Source: Populus alba (lineage: Eukaryota > Streptophyta > Magnoliopsida > Malpighiales > Salicaceae). From it: DNA of 64,000 nucleotides. How positions within the stretch are numbered: position 1 is the stretch's first letter; every line of letters starts with the position of its first letter. The notes under the pieces were generated by a model that saw nothing but the letters and a program-made list of their open reading frames with translations, did not search any database and was not told where the DNA came from. Both the position numbers and the translations under genes were made by a program. Positions 1 to 10,121 of the stretch are shown here, piece by piece. The DNA lies in the NCBI RefSeq assembly GCF_005239225.2, contig NC_133284.1:53203416-53267415 (forward strand), written 5' to 3'.

Positions 1-171
1 ACCCCTAATGAGCATTTTTGCCTCTATTTGATGGTCCTTATTTTTTTTCTAGCACTACCGAGCTCCATTCATCTTAAAATTTTAACCAGGTTTTATTTAG
101 TATATTTTAAGGTTCCTCAAAAAATTTCGGCTCAATCCGATGGTCGGATTAAAAATTACGTCCAATAACGT

Positions 172-517
172 AAAACTAGTCGAATTGTGATTTTTCGTCA
201 AATTTCTGAATTTCTCTAAAAATTATGAAATTTTAACCCAAGCTAAGGCATGATATTAGAACACTCAACGCAAATTTTCAGAATTTTCTGATCACCCAAT
301 CAAGAGTTACAAATTATTTTGTTTTACCTAAAACTAGTCAATTTATGATTTTTCTTCAAATTTCAGAATTTCTCTAAAAATTCTGAAATTTTAACCCAAT
401 ATAAGGCATGATATTAGAACATCCCACGAAAATTTTCAGAATTGTTTGATCACTCAATCAAGAGTTACGAATTATTTTGTTTTACCTAAAACTAGTCAAT
501 TTATGATTTTTCACCTG
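172..517. repeat. 158-bp tandem repeat inside the LTR
   Basis: The word aaaactagt recurs with its ends at 180, 338 and 496, which gives a period of 158 bp twice. Each unit carries the same order of words: aaaactagtc, atgatttttc, tctctaaaaatt, atgatattagaac and caagagttac. The third unit stops after about 20 bp, where the LTR sequence continues. The related LTR fragment at 15,380-15,735 appears to carry only one unit. Confidence 0.8.
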
Positions 518-618
518 GAGGTTTTACATTGATCTTTTCATAAAATCAGTATATAGGCTGGAAACCTGTGACCCGATCTTTTAGATCATTCTCAAGTATA
601 ACAACGTCATGTACTGAG

Positions 619-653
619 TATTATTATTGTTGTTGTTGTTGTTGTTGTTGTTG
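619..653. repeat. (TTA)n(TTG)n microsatellite
   Basis: A short run of tta triplets passes into about eight ttg triplets. It lies within the LTR and has no coding role. Confidence 0.9.
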
Positions 654-753
654 TATTGTTATTTATAATTTATACAATTAACCTCTTTGTGGTTCGACCC
701 CGGTCTTGTCGGGTTATATATTATTTCGACACTCCTGCACTTGGGAGAAGACA

Positions 754-1705
754 TCAATCTTTTGGTCGTGTCACCAGGTAATGTTCTTCGCACTTCACCT
801 GAAAAATTTTTTAGATCATGCCTTATCTGCTAAACACACTGTTTTCTCTAACCAAAAATTTTGTTTGCTGTGTGTTTTCTTTGCCAGAACCAAATACACC
901 ATCGAAATCATCCTCCTGGAAAGCTGAAGGCCAAGCATCTTACCAATCTCTGTCTCGGTTGCAAAGGAAAAATCAAGGTCAGTTTCTGTTGCACAATTAA
1001 TGTAGTCTTTAATTTTCAATTGTTGTGTGATGTTTGAGAATAAAAATTTTTGTTATTGTTGTGTTTGATTATGTATTTTTCGGTTGAATTATTCTGTTAC
1101 TTTGTTATGCCAATTGTATATTACATTTTATGCGTTGTTGCTGCATGATATGCTTTTCTTCCGGTTTGTGATGCCCTGTTACTGTGTTTGTGTTCCTTTT
1201 CCTTTTTATTTGGACTTCTTATGTGTTATAATTATACTCTGTTTTTTTAATGTCAAAAAGAGTGGTACCTACGAGTGATTTATTCAGCTATCTCTCTTGT
1301 CTTTTCTGTCTTTCATGGTATAACATATGTACATGTATATTCTAAATTTGTAATCCCCCTATCATCTAGTGTTAGTTCAGGTTCTTCAAATATTTTTAAA
1401 ATGTATTGTGTTGTTACTCATGTGGGGTTCTGTTGATGGCCTAAGGTTGAGTTCAAATATGTGCGTTTTTCTGAGTGCCTAAGGTTGAGTTTAACTAGTT
1501 GATGTGTTTAAGATTAGAAAACAATTTCAGAACTGAAGGAGGATTCCATTTTAACATGTTTTTAGTAATTTCTTCAAAACTCCAATGCAAATCAGTACTT
1601 GAATATTGCTATATACACTGAAGGCTGGACATTGTCTCTTTAGCATGCCTTCTTACGCTTAGGCAATGAATACATTGGCTTGTACACACTTTAATGGAAA
1701 TAAAC
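754..1705. other. No recognised gene; one exon-like block at 889-977
   Basis: Nothing here matches a known family. The segment 889-977 is preceded by a pyrimidine-rich acceptor-like tract (ttttctttgccag) and followed by gtcagt, a plausible donor. Its open frame is rich in Ser, Lys and Gln (for example TPSKSSSWKAEG). It could be one exon of a gene lying to the left or a gene relic. The remainder is AT-rich intergenic DNA, and its short open frames have no family features. Confidence 0.3.
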
Positions 1706-2335
1706 CTATCAATTTGGTTAAAACTGTGGTTGAAATTGAGGTTGAAGAAAAAATAATTTAATGTGTTTGGTTAAGAATGCTTTTAAAATTGAGGTTATAA
1801 AAATAATTTTAAAAAATATATATTAATATTGATGATTTTTAATTTAAATATTGTGAATTTAGCTATTGCTATTACATCATAAAATAAATCATACTTTATA
1901 TAAAATATTTTTTTTATTATTCCATTGAACGATCTACAATTCCATCACGTCTGAAATACATCCGACAATTTTCTTGGTTTCTTTAACACGCAACAACATA
2001 ACTTGTAAAATATAATCAGGAACAAATTAGAATTGTGATCAAATTTTGCAAATACTATGTCATCAAGCAAATAAAACACAATTAAAAAATAAAAAAATAT
2101 TTTTTTTACTGGGTCGGACCCGGTTCAATGCATTTTACTACTCCATGAAAGGCAACCATGCTACACTGTTCAGTGAGCAGTGTAGCATGGTTGCCTTTTG
2201 TTGCCGCGCAAGAAAGCAGCAATTTATTGTGGGACCGATGCACATTAAGTATTTTTTTTCCTTAACCAAACATTTATTCAGTGCGTTTTTTAAGAAACGC
2301 AAACTCTAACGCGTAGCCAAACGGGCTCTTAGTGG
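1706..2335. mobile_element. Non-autonomous DNA element (MITE-like) with central hairpin
   Basis: The segment starts around tttggttaaaactgtggttg and ends around cgtagccaaacgggctctt. It carries a perfect 21-bp hairpin in its 3' half. Paired end words (tgtttggttaag near 1,770 and ccttaaccaaac near 2,262) are inverted relative to each other, which suggests a foldback element. No transposase is encoded. The borders are approximate because I cannot see a clear target duplication. Confidence 0.45.
2148..2198. repeat. Perfect 21-bp inverted repeat with 9-nt loop
   Basis: Positions 2148-2168 and 2178-2198 are exact reverse complements (arm word ggcaaccatgctacactg), separated by ttcagtgag. The stem has no mismatch or bulge. 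Confidence 0.95.
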
Positions 2336-2811
2336 CCATAGAAATGGCCGTCCCAAGCCACCGTCGACTTGCTCCTAGTGTTGTTACTGGTTTTATAACA
2401 GTTTGATGGCATTATAGTAAATTATAAAAGAAAATAATTCACGACACAAGAAAAACTTAACCAAGATTTCTTGATGTGTAATTGTATAATAATATTTTAT
2501 ACATTGTCGGATGGGAAAAAAAATCAAAGCTAAAAGTATTTAATTGATTAAAAAAATGTGGTTAAATTTGTGATATCTAATCCTTGATCAGTAGCAACTA
2601 TATGCTATATTACTCTATTCACGAAAATATCTTCATATTGGACTTTAAATTAAATATAATCTCAGTTCCATCTAATACATATAAATATCACCAACAAGTG
2701 ATATATATGTTGATAGAGCTTTCAAAATAACTTTTAAAAATCTTTCAAACACTTAGCTTTTAAGGGGGGAAAAAAGGAGACAAAAGCCACTAGTTCTCAA
2801 ACAGGCACTAA
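2336..2811. other. AT-rich intergenic DNA, no gene seen
   Basis: No open frame, splice-like structure or terminal repeat stands out. The DNA is AT-rich and leads directly into the next MITE. Confidence 0.6.
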
Positions 2812-3026
2812 TAGAGTGTTCAAGAGTGTGATTGTGGTTATTTTTAAAAGTATTTTTTTACTAAAATAAATTAAAATATATTTTTTTTATTTTTTTACAA
2901 ATTATTTTTAATATCAGCACATCAAAATGATATGAAAATACCAAAAAAAATATCAATTTGAAGCAAATAAAAAAATAGTTTTTTAATTTTTTTAAAAACA
3001 CTTCTGAAATGAAAAAAACAAACAGA
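2812..3026. mobile_element. AT-rich MITE (family 1)
   Basis: The element begins near gagtgttcaagagtgtgattgtgg and ends near cacttctgaaatgaaaaaaacaaacaga. A related copy with the same order of words (attatttttgatattag, aaaatgat, caaattttttcaaaaacattt, aaaacaaacagg) lies at 14,196-14,391. A collapsed copy lies at 26,165-26,225. The length is about 200 bp, with no coding capacity. No clear target duplication was found. Confidence 0.55.
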
Positions 3027-3345
3027 GTTTAAATATACTATTTGCCTTACATTTTTTAAAAACAAAATAAATTATCGTCCAAAGAAAAAAAAATCTTAAA
3101 ATCTTAAAAAAAAATATATTAATTTAATATTTTTCAAGTAAAATAAACTCTTTTTTTTTTTACTCTTCATTGATCATTTTATTCATTTTCATCTCCTTTT
3201 CAGAGATAAAAAGAAGATAGCAAAGAGATGAAGGCATGTGTAGTAGTTTTTTTTTTATTTTTGTTGCTGGAAAATGACACGATGAGAATGGCTAAAAAGT
3301 CCTGAAGATTAGTAATAGTTTTATATTAGTATAAGATTTAGACAG
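3015..3345. repeat. Duplicated block, partner at 26,215-26,550
   Basis: About 330 bp align by eye with 26,215-26,550 in the same orientation. Shared words include aaattatcgtccaaagaaaa, actcttcattgatcatttta and aatgacacgatgagaatgg. Differences are scattered single bases and small indels. Both copies begin at the remains of the same MITE, so the duplicated unit included that insertion. Confidence 0.8.
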
Positions 3346-3443
3346 TCCTCCTAAAGCTTTATTCCCATTGCATACAAAATTTGATTTCTTGTCATTTGAT
3401 ATCACTTCAAGTATAATTAGACCCATCAAACAAATTGCAAGTG
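3346..3443. other. Short unassigned spacer
   Basis: This spacer lies between the duplicated block and the left target duplication of the next element. No feature is visible. Confidence 0.5.
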
Positions 3444-3451
3444 GTTCGGAG

Positions 3452-4545
3452 CATAGTTATCAAACCCGGTCTACGGGTTGACTTGGCTAAGGAACCGAGT
3501 CCCGGATTTTATGGGTCAACCCAGGTTAACCTAGAAAAATTTTTAAAAATTAAAAATTTCATATTTCATATTTCATATGAATTTTTTTAAAAAAAAATCA
3601 ATGTGAATATATGTTATACATGTTGTAAATAATAAAGTTTAAAAGAATATTTAAAAAAAATTATCGCACATTGAAAAGATACTATGTTATGCTTTTAAGT
3701 TGAAGTATTTAAACTAAAAAAGTATTTTATTCCATATTGAAAAAACATAACTTTTTTTCTTGTGAACATAAAGTATATTTATACAAGGACTTCATATCTC
3801 ATTGAAAAGATACTATGTTATATTTTTAAGTTGAAGTATTTAAACCAAAAAAAAATTTATTTTTTATTTAAAAAACATAATTTTTTTACATTGAAAGTGT
3901 GAAAAAACTCTTATGTTTTAGTTTATTTCTTATTATTGTAAAACTATAAAATAAACTTTATGCATTTATAATTTTTTTGAATAAAAAAACTAAAATAATT
4001 ATTTAATGGATTGGAATAAAAACCCTCCACGTCACCCCCCAGCTTAGGCAATTACTGCTCTTCAATCTTCACCCCCTCCCCAGCTCACTTTCTATCTAAA
4101 ATGAAAAAAAACCGCTCTCTCCATCAGATCCCACCTTCACTGGCGATCGCCATGTCCTCACTCCTCAGCAACCACTGCTCGATCACTTCCTCTTGTTGAC
4201 TTCATTTCCCACCTTCTCCCCTCTCCTGCTCTTCCCCTGAGTCAGTAGTAACTTGTGAGCTCGTTATTTAAGTTTTATGTGTTTCATTCCCGAGTTTAAC
4301 TCAGATCTGATAGTTTTTGCGAGATTTAAATGTTATGTTGATTATGTTCATGGATCGAGTTTTGATTTTGCAAATGGCAGTTTATGCATTACAAACACCG
4401 GGTCTCGTATGGATTTGCTCGGGTCGCCTAGGTCTTGCCGGTTTCTTGCATTTACCGGTCTTTCTCCTAACCCGAACCGGTCCAGTCACCGGGTCGACCG
4501 GTTCTCGGGTTGACCCGCCGGTCCAGTCCGGGTTTAATAACTATG
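3452..4545. mobile_element. TIR element with 18-bp ends and 8-bp target duplication (hAT-like)
   Basis: The left end catagttatcaaacccgg (3452-3469) and the right end ccgggtttaataactatg (4528-4545) are inverted repeats with one mismatch. They are flanked by gttcggag (3444-3451) and gtttggag (4546-4553), an 8-bp direct repeat with one difference. Eight-base duplications are typical of hAT transposons, though MULEs (8-11 bp) cannot be excluded. Both subterminal zones are rich in cgggttgac/gtcaaccc words. No transposase is present, so the element is non-autonomous. The interior at about 4,020-4,260 has a clearly different, C-rich composition. Confidence 0.7.
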
Positions 4546-4553
4546 GTTTGGAG

Positions 4554-5773
4554 AGATCGGATTTTCGCCAAAGACTAAAGAAGATGGATGCTTGCCATAA
4601 GTGTTTCATGTATAAGCCTTCTAAGCCCACTAAGTATTTCAACTGGAGAAGGCTTCCATGCTAAAGAAATGAGATGTTCCTCGTCAGAATTCAACAAGAA
4701 CTAAATCCATTGGAAACTTGAATTGAACTCTTTGGTTGGTTTGGTTTGGTTAGTGTTGAGGATTGTAGAAACAGATGTAAAAGCGACAAAAACATATTTG
4801 GTTGAGGAGATGATTCTTCGCCATGTGCCCCAAATGGCCACAGATAAAACAAGGCCCAACATTATTGAAACTGCTAGTATTGGAGCGAAGGAAACTCATG
4901 GATCTGCTGCTGTTGCTGCTCCCAGTGATGCTCTCTCCATGACCAAGTTTTCTGCTGTTTTGAAGCAATCTTCCACCAGGAGCTGTGACATTAATGGCTT
5001 GTGTTTTTCCTTTAGAGCCCCTGAGGATTTCGTCCTCGATGGAAGTGTTAGGCTGCAGATGTAGGCAGCCATCTGATTTAAGAAATACATTTTTGCTTCA
5101 CAGCATGTTGCTGTTCTTCAGCTGGTTTGCAGTGCACTGAAAACAGACAAGTCAAGACTAGAAGATACTTCTACGCGGCAGCTTTTCCTTCTGGGATGAA
5201 CAGAGAATGGTGATACGAATACAATCTTTCCTTGAGCACAGGAAGCATCAACCGGAATTTTCCATACCATGGGAAACTTAAAGCAACAATCTTATATATC
5301 AACACAGAACCTAAAGAAATCCCTGATACAACCTTTTCCTCCTGCCCAAAACAAAATCTTTAGGCATTCAGCCAGAAAATGAATCGAATGGATCTGATCT
5401 GATTCAACCACAGATAACCCTCAAGTTTTCTTGAATCACATCACACTTCACACTTTTTCTCATAATATTCAATATCTATAATGAAAGAAACCGTCAATGT
5501 TATAAATTGTTAAATGCAGATGCAACCATTTGATATGGTAATCGATTTTTGCAATAAGAGCAAACATAAAATCTAGAATAACTTCTTGGAAACCATCTTA
5601 CATTTAGACATGTCCTTGTATGGAAAAGCAGGCACGTCCAAATTTCTCTGATCTAACCAACTGATCATGAATTTAGATGTTTGATTACGCCATGTTTCAC
5701 AAAAACCATCATGTTTCCGATCATATCATACATATCGACAACATGTGTGTTATATGAACTCAAGTGAAAGCTA
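4554..5773. other. Unassigned region left of the copia insertion
   Basis: A plus-strand frame of 113 codons (4723-5064) is GC-richer than its surroundings, but I do not recognise the product. The opposite strand contains a CxxCGHLGHMAKN-like string near 4,830 that looks like a degenerate zinc knuckle, so this may be a retroelement gag relic. The rest looks like transcript-flank or intronic DNA. The stretch once continued directly into 10,563 before the copia insertion. Confidence 0.3.
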
Positions 5774-5778
5774 GAAAC
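5774..5778. repeat. Target-site duplication (gaaac), left side of copia
   Basis: The five bases gaaac immediately precede the LTR terminus TG at 5779. They recur at 10,558-10,562, immediately after the outer end of the other LTR. Confidence 0.9.
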
Positions 5779-6143
5779 TGTTAGGATACTAGCATGCAAG
5801 CCCGACAAGACAAAAGGCAAAGGATAGGATAAATGAGAAATGAGACACACAAGAATTTACGTGGTTCACCCAATTAGGCTACGTCCACGGGCAAGTATAG
5901 AAGGATTTTACTAAGTAATGTGGGAATTACAACCTCTCTCTAATAATAGGAGAACAACTGAAACCTCTCTATTATTAGGAGAAACACCTCACTTACTCTC
6001 CTCTTGCTCTCTCTTAATTCTTTCTTGTGATATGCATAAGGCAAGGATGCACTGCCTATTTATAGGCAAGCTTCCTTGCCTTAGTCATCTTGTAGCACCG
6101 AATTGGTGCCTACAATATTTATTTAATTGGCTGGCACCAATTC
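5779..6143 (-). repeat. 3' LTR of the copia element, truncated
   Basis: The 365 bp match the first 365 bp (plus orientation) of the LTR at 10,122, with about two substitutions. They stop after caccaattc, where RNase H coding sequence begins. Compared with the other LTR, about 71 bp of the U3 end are missing. A palindromic TATA region, gcctatttataggc, lies at 6054-6067 and reads CCTATAAATAGG on the minus strand. Confidence 0.92.
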
Positions 6144-7641
6144 GTTCCACCACTTCGCGAACAAAGTGATACTGAACATCTATATGTTTTGTTCTTGAAT
6201 GAAACGCCGGATTCCTTGCAATATGCAAGGCACTCTGACTATCACAATACAAAAGAATCTTCTCTTGTTTGTGCCCGAGCTCCTCCATAAGTTTCTTCAT
6301 CCATATTGCTTCTTTGCAAGCTTGTGTAGCTGCCATATACTCAGCTTCTGTTGTGGATAACGCTACAACAGTCTGAAGTTTAGAGACCCAGCTCACAGCT
6401 CCTCCTGTAATTATGAACACATAGCCTGTAGTGGATTTTCTTTTCTCAAGGTCACCAGCAAAATCTGAGTCAACATAACCTCTGACAGTGAATTCTGATC
6501 CTCCATAACATAATGCGGCATCTGAGGTACCCTTGATGTATCTCAAGATCCTCTTGATAGTATTCCAATGCTCTCTACCAGGATTTGCCATATATCGACT
6601 AGTTGCTCCCACTGCTTGTGCAATGTCTGGTCTTGTACATATCATGGCAAACATTAAACTTCCCACTGCTGATGCATACGGTACTTGAGACATCTCCATC
6701 CTCTCTGCTTCATTGCTAGGAGACATACTTGAGGATAATTTGAAGTTAATAGGAAGTGGGGTGGAAATTGGCTTACAATCTTGCATGTTGAAGCGTCGCA
6801 AGATTTTCTTCAAATAATTCTTCTGAGAAAGCCAAATCTTCCTCTTACTTCTGTCTCGGTGAATTTGCATCTCTAGAATCTTGTTTGCTGGTCCCAAGTC
6901 CTTCATATCAAACTCCCTAGCCAACTGTGCCTTCAATTCTTGGACTCGATCTTTGTTGGGGCCTATTACCAACATGTCATCCACGTACAACAACAGAATG
7001 ATGAAAACATCATTTTCTTCAAACCTCTTGTAATACGTACAATGGTCTGAACTGAGTCTGTTGTACCCAAGGCTAATTATGAAGGAATCAAATCTCTTGT
7101 ACCAACACCTCGGCGCCTGTTTGAGACCGTATAGAGATTTGTTCAACCTGCAAACCAAGTTCTCCTTGCCTGTTTCAGCAAAACCCTCTGGTTGGAGCAT
7201 ATAAATTTCTTCTTCAAGTTCTCCATGAAGAAATGCAGTTTTCACATCTAACTGCTCTAAGTGAAGATCAAATATAGCACACATTGCCAAAACTACTCTG
7301 ATTGTAGTAAGTCGTACCACCAGAGAAAATATCTCATTAAAGTCTATTCCTTCTTTCTGAGCATATCCTTTCACCACCAATCTTGCACGATACCGCTTCA
7401 CTTGATCATTGCCATCACGCTTTATCTTGTAAACCCATTTGTTGCCAATGGCCTTTCTTCCTTGTGGTAGCGGAACAAGATCCCAAGTGTTATTCTTGTG
7501 CAGAGCTTCAATCTCCTCTTGCATTACTGTCATCCACATAGATACATCTGTGCTTTCGATAGCCTCATAGAAAGTTGATGGCTCTCCATCCTCTGTTAGA
7601 AGACAGTATGCAATATTGCTCTCAGTAACATATTCTGAGTG
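6085..7641 (-). pseudogene. Copia reverse transcriptase and RNase H
   Basis: The main open frame (6085-7539) starts within the usual copia RT domain (motif NTWDLVPLP near residue 18). It carries the catalytic YVDD at residues 185-188 and the copia hallmark SLYGLKQAPRCWYKRF around 135-150. RNase H follows with YVDSDFAGD, TEAEYMA and CDSQSALHIA. The frame stays open upstream of its first Met to a TGA stop near 7,640, so the true polyprotein ran through. At the 3' end, after HIDVQYHFVREVVER, the frame runs into LTR sequence. The last part of RNase H and the normal terminus are therefore lost. The polymerase residues are intact, but the protein cannot be made as part of a full polyprotein because of upstream stops. 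Confidence 0.93.
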
Positions 7642-8805
7642 TCAAGCCGGTGGTTTTCTTTCACGAGTTGACCGTCGAACTTCAGGAGTTTCAGACTCTA
7701 TTTGTTCTTGTTCTTCATGCTCTGGTGCAGCTTCAGAAGAAGTACGATTCTGAGTATTTTCCATCTGGACTTCTATAGTCTCCTTTAAAATGCTATTATT
7801 TTCTTCCATTTGCATTTTATCTTCTGCAAATATGACATCTCTACTGATGACTACCTTGTGGGCAGTGGGATCCCACAAGCGATACCCCTTCACTCCATCA
7901 GCATATCCCAAGAATACACATTTTCTGGATTTTGAATCCAGCTTGTTGACCTCTTGAGTATTGTACATCACGTACACAGGACTTCCAAATATATGCATTC
8001 GAGAATAATCAGTTGGCTTTCCAGTCCACATCTCCATCGGTGTCTTCAACTCAATTGCAGTTGACGGAGATCGATTTATCACATAACAGGCGGTATTGAC
8101 TGCTTCTGCCCAGAATGACTTTCCTAGACCTGCAGCCTTCAACATTGCTCTTGTTCTTTCTAATAGAGTTCTGTTCATCCGCTCTGCCACTCCATTTTGT
8201 TGTGGAGTGTATGCCGTTGTGAACTGCCTTTTGATACCTTCATGTTGACAGAAGTTATCAAATTCATCACTGGTATATTCTCCTTCATTGTCAGTCCTCA
8301 AACACTTGATCTTCTTTTCAGATTCAAGTTCTATCCGCGCTTTTAATGTTTTAAAGACTGCGAGCACATCTGCCTTCCTTCTTATTGGATACACCCAACA
8401 TCTCCTGGAGAAGTCATCTATAAATTATACAAAGTATCTTGCTCCTCCCAAGGATACAACCGGTGCTTGCCAAATATCAGAGTGAATCAGGTCTAAGATG
8501 CATTTGCTCTTAGTTGTTGATGTGCCAAACTTCAACCTATGTTGTTTGCTTGTAACACAGTGCTCACAAAAAGGTAAAGTAACCTTTGTAAGCCCAGGGA
8601 GTAACTTCTGATCAGAGAGAACCTTTAAACCTTTCTCTGACATGTGGCCTAGTTTTTTATGCCACATCATCGTCTTCTCTTCTACAGGACTGGCTGATGC
8701 GATTGATGCTTCTGCCTCATGATGTGTTTCTCTCATTAATACAAACATGTTTGCAACTGTCTTTCTTGCCTTTAAAACCACCAGCGCGCCTTTGACAATT
8801 TTCAT
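7642..8805 (-). pseudogene. Copia integrase
   Basis: Two open pieces (8425-8805 and 7642-8394) lie in the same frame and are separated by a single stop near 8,422. The first has the HHCC zinc site: WHKKLGHMS supplies the two His and CEHC the two Cys. The second carries the catalytic core. The first Asp is in LIHSDIWQ, the second Asp in LRTDNEGEY, and the Glu in GVAERMNRTLLE. The Pro/Glu-rich linker to reverse transcriptase (EVRRSTRERKPP) follows, as expected for TNT1-like elements. In an active element the enzyme inserts the cDNA; here it is interrupted. Confidence 0.92.
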
Positions 8806-9195
8806 GATTCCATTGTCTGTTCGGATCTTACAACCAAGACTATCAAATTGTCATACGGATAAAAGATTCTTCTTTAAGTCTTTCACATGTCGCACTCCTG
8901 AAATAGTACGAATTAAGCCATCATACATCTTCAATTTGATGGTGTCAATGCCAGAAATCTCTACAGCATGATTATCACCCATGAACATTGTGCCTCCAAA
9001 GATAGGTTCTTATGTATGGAACCAATCTCGTCTAGGGGTCATATGCCATGTTGCTCCTGAATCCATTAGCCAGACCTCAGTGAGCTCTTCTCTATCTGTA
9101 GAGCTTGTTGCTGCTTCACTATATAAAATCTCTCCATCTTCTGAGGTGCTTACAACACATCCTTGAGGTCTTGATGACTCCAACAATGCCTCAGC
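8806..9195 (-). pseudogene. Copia protease region with several stops
   Basis: Translation of the minus strand gives WLMDSGATWHMTPRRDWF near 9,030-9,085, with the aspartic protease motif DSGA. A stop (TAG at the end of gag, 9196-9198) precedes it, and further stops follow near 9,010 and 8,850. Between gag and this site the usual CCHC zinc knuckle and its basic linker are absent. The frame goes from gag residues almost directly to PQGCVVSTSEDGEILYSEA, the stretch that normally lies after the knuckle. Confidence 0.88.
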
Positions 9196-9789
9196 TTAGT
9201 TTGAACTGTTTCTGTCTCCTTTGTTTTTGCGCCTATTTTCTTCTTCCAAGATAGCAGCTGCAACATCATCGAAGACTAAATAGTCTGAGAGGATATTATT
9301 GGTCAAGTTGATAATGAGCTGATCATACGAATCAGGAAGACTTTGAAGTAGAAGCTCTGCACGTTCATGTTCCTCTATTTGTTGACCCAACGTAGTGAGT
9401 TGTGAAAATAGAGTTCTTATTGTGTTGATGTGGTCAGTCACCGACGTGGTTTCTGCCATTCGAAGGGTATAAAGTCTCCGCTTTAAGAAAATCTTATTAT
9501 GCAAAGACTTGGACTCATATAGCTTAGTTAGAGTCTCCCATATTTCCTTAGCTGTTTTCTTCTCCGCCACACTTGATAATACTTCATCAGCTAATGCTAA
9601 ATGTATGTTAGCAATAGCATTGCCATCCATCTCATTCCATTTTGCATTATCAGTGATCTCCGAGGGCCGATCCCCAATTGCTGCCAAGCAATTGTCTTTC
9701 CTCAAGATTGCCTTGATTCTCATTTTCCACAGTGAGAAATTGCTCCCCTTGAACCTTTCAATCTCGTACTTTGCTGCCATTGTATTCAC
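9196..9789 (-). CDS. Copia gag (UBN2-type), lacking its zinc knuckle
   Basis: The 197-residue open frame begins with MNTMAAKYEIERFKGSNFSL, the typical start of TNT1-like gag. It has the UBN2 helical domain, with KEIWETLTKLYESKS around residues 85-100 and LLLQSLPDSYDQLI near 150. It would form the capsid-like particle. Gag of this lineage usually continues into a basic region and a CX2CX4HX4C knuckle that packages RNA. Here the frame stops at DRNSSN, and the downstream sequence shows that the knuckle was deleted rather than merely cut off by the stop. The start codon lies about 330 bp after the primer-binding site. Confidence 0.88.
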   Translation of the reverse strand: MNTMAAKYEIERFKGSNFSLWKMRIKAILRKDNCLAAIGDRPSEITDNAKWNEMDGNAIANIHLALADEVLSSVAEKKTAKEIWETLTKLYESKSLHNKIFLKRRLYTLRMAETTSVTDHINTIRTLFSQLTTLGQQIEEHERAELLLQSLPDSYDQLIINLTNNILSDYLVFDDVAAAILEEENRRKNKGDRNSSN

Positions 9790-10108
9790 CGAGATCTATT
9801 CAGCTATCACCGTTTCACAGATCTATAACGTATATAGAAATAGTATCGTGTGAATAATACTTCACTAAGTAAGTTCCTAGAAAAGATTGGAGGGGTCACA
9901 AACGGTCCCGCTTAAAACCTAATCTCCTTAGACAGAACTTCCTAGACTGTATTTAATCACCGCACTGACTTTCTATATACGCCAACAGTAGCGTAAATGA
10001 ATAGTACCGTATGGATGAATAGTGTCGTATAGGTGAATAGTGCCGTAGACGTGAATAGTAACCATATACACTAATAACTTTTGTGTGTTAACAACACCAA
10101 CCAAGAAG

Positions 10109-10120
10109 GCTCTGATACCA
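10109..10120 (-). other. Primer-binding site for initiator tRNA-Met (copia)
   Basis: The minus strand reads TGGTATCAGAGC, the 3' complement of plant initiator tRNA-Met. It lies one base after the CA end of the 5' LTR, the canonical position. Confidence 0.95.
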
Positions 10121-10121
10121 C

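Larger units (their letters stand above)
1..753 (+). mobile_element. 3' part of a Ty3/gypsy-like LTR (solo or truncated)
   Basis: The stretch has the texture of a plant gypsy LTR: AT-rich non-coding DNA with internal tandem repeats. It ends in a block around 690-753 that contains ggttcgaccccggtcttg and cactcctgcacttgggag, a kind of ending I associate with Athila/Tat-type LTRs. A candidate CA terminus lies at 752-753. No tRNA primer-binding site follows, so this is a solo LTR or the 3' LTR of a lost element. The left end is outside the window, so a target duplication cannot be tested. A diverged copy of its first part lies at 15,380-15,735. The family assignment is by resemblance only. Confidence 0.5.

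Noticed and set aside
2148..2198. Annotation of the 21-bp hairpin as a microRNA gene
   Set aside because: The stem is too short for a usual plant pre-miRNA, the repeat sits in a mobile element, and no family match is known to me. It is kept as a repeat and a finding.
2046..2309. Plus-strand 87-codon frame over the hairpin
   Set aside because: It reads through both arms of the inverted repeat inside a MITE-like element, so it is not a gene.
4723..5064. Plus-strand 113-codon frame left of the copia element
   Set aside because: The product is not recognised and the opposite strand shows a zinc-knuckle-like string, so it is more likely relic or shadow DNA. It is mentioned only in the spacer entry.
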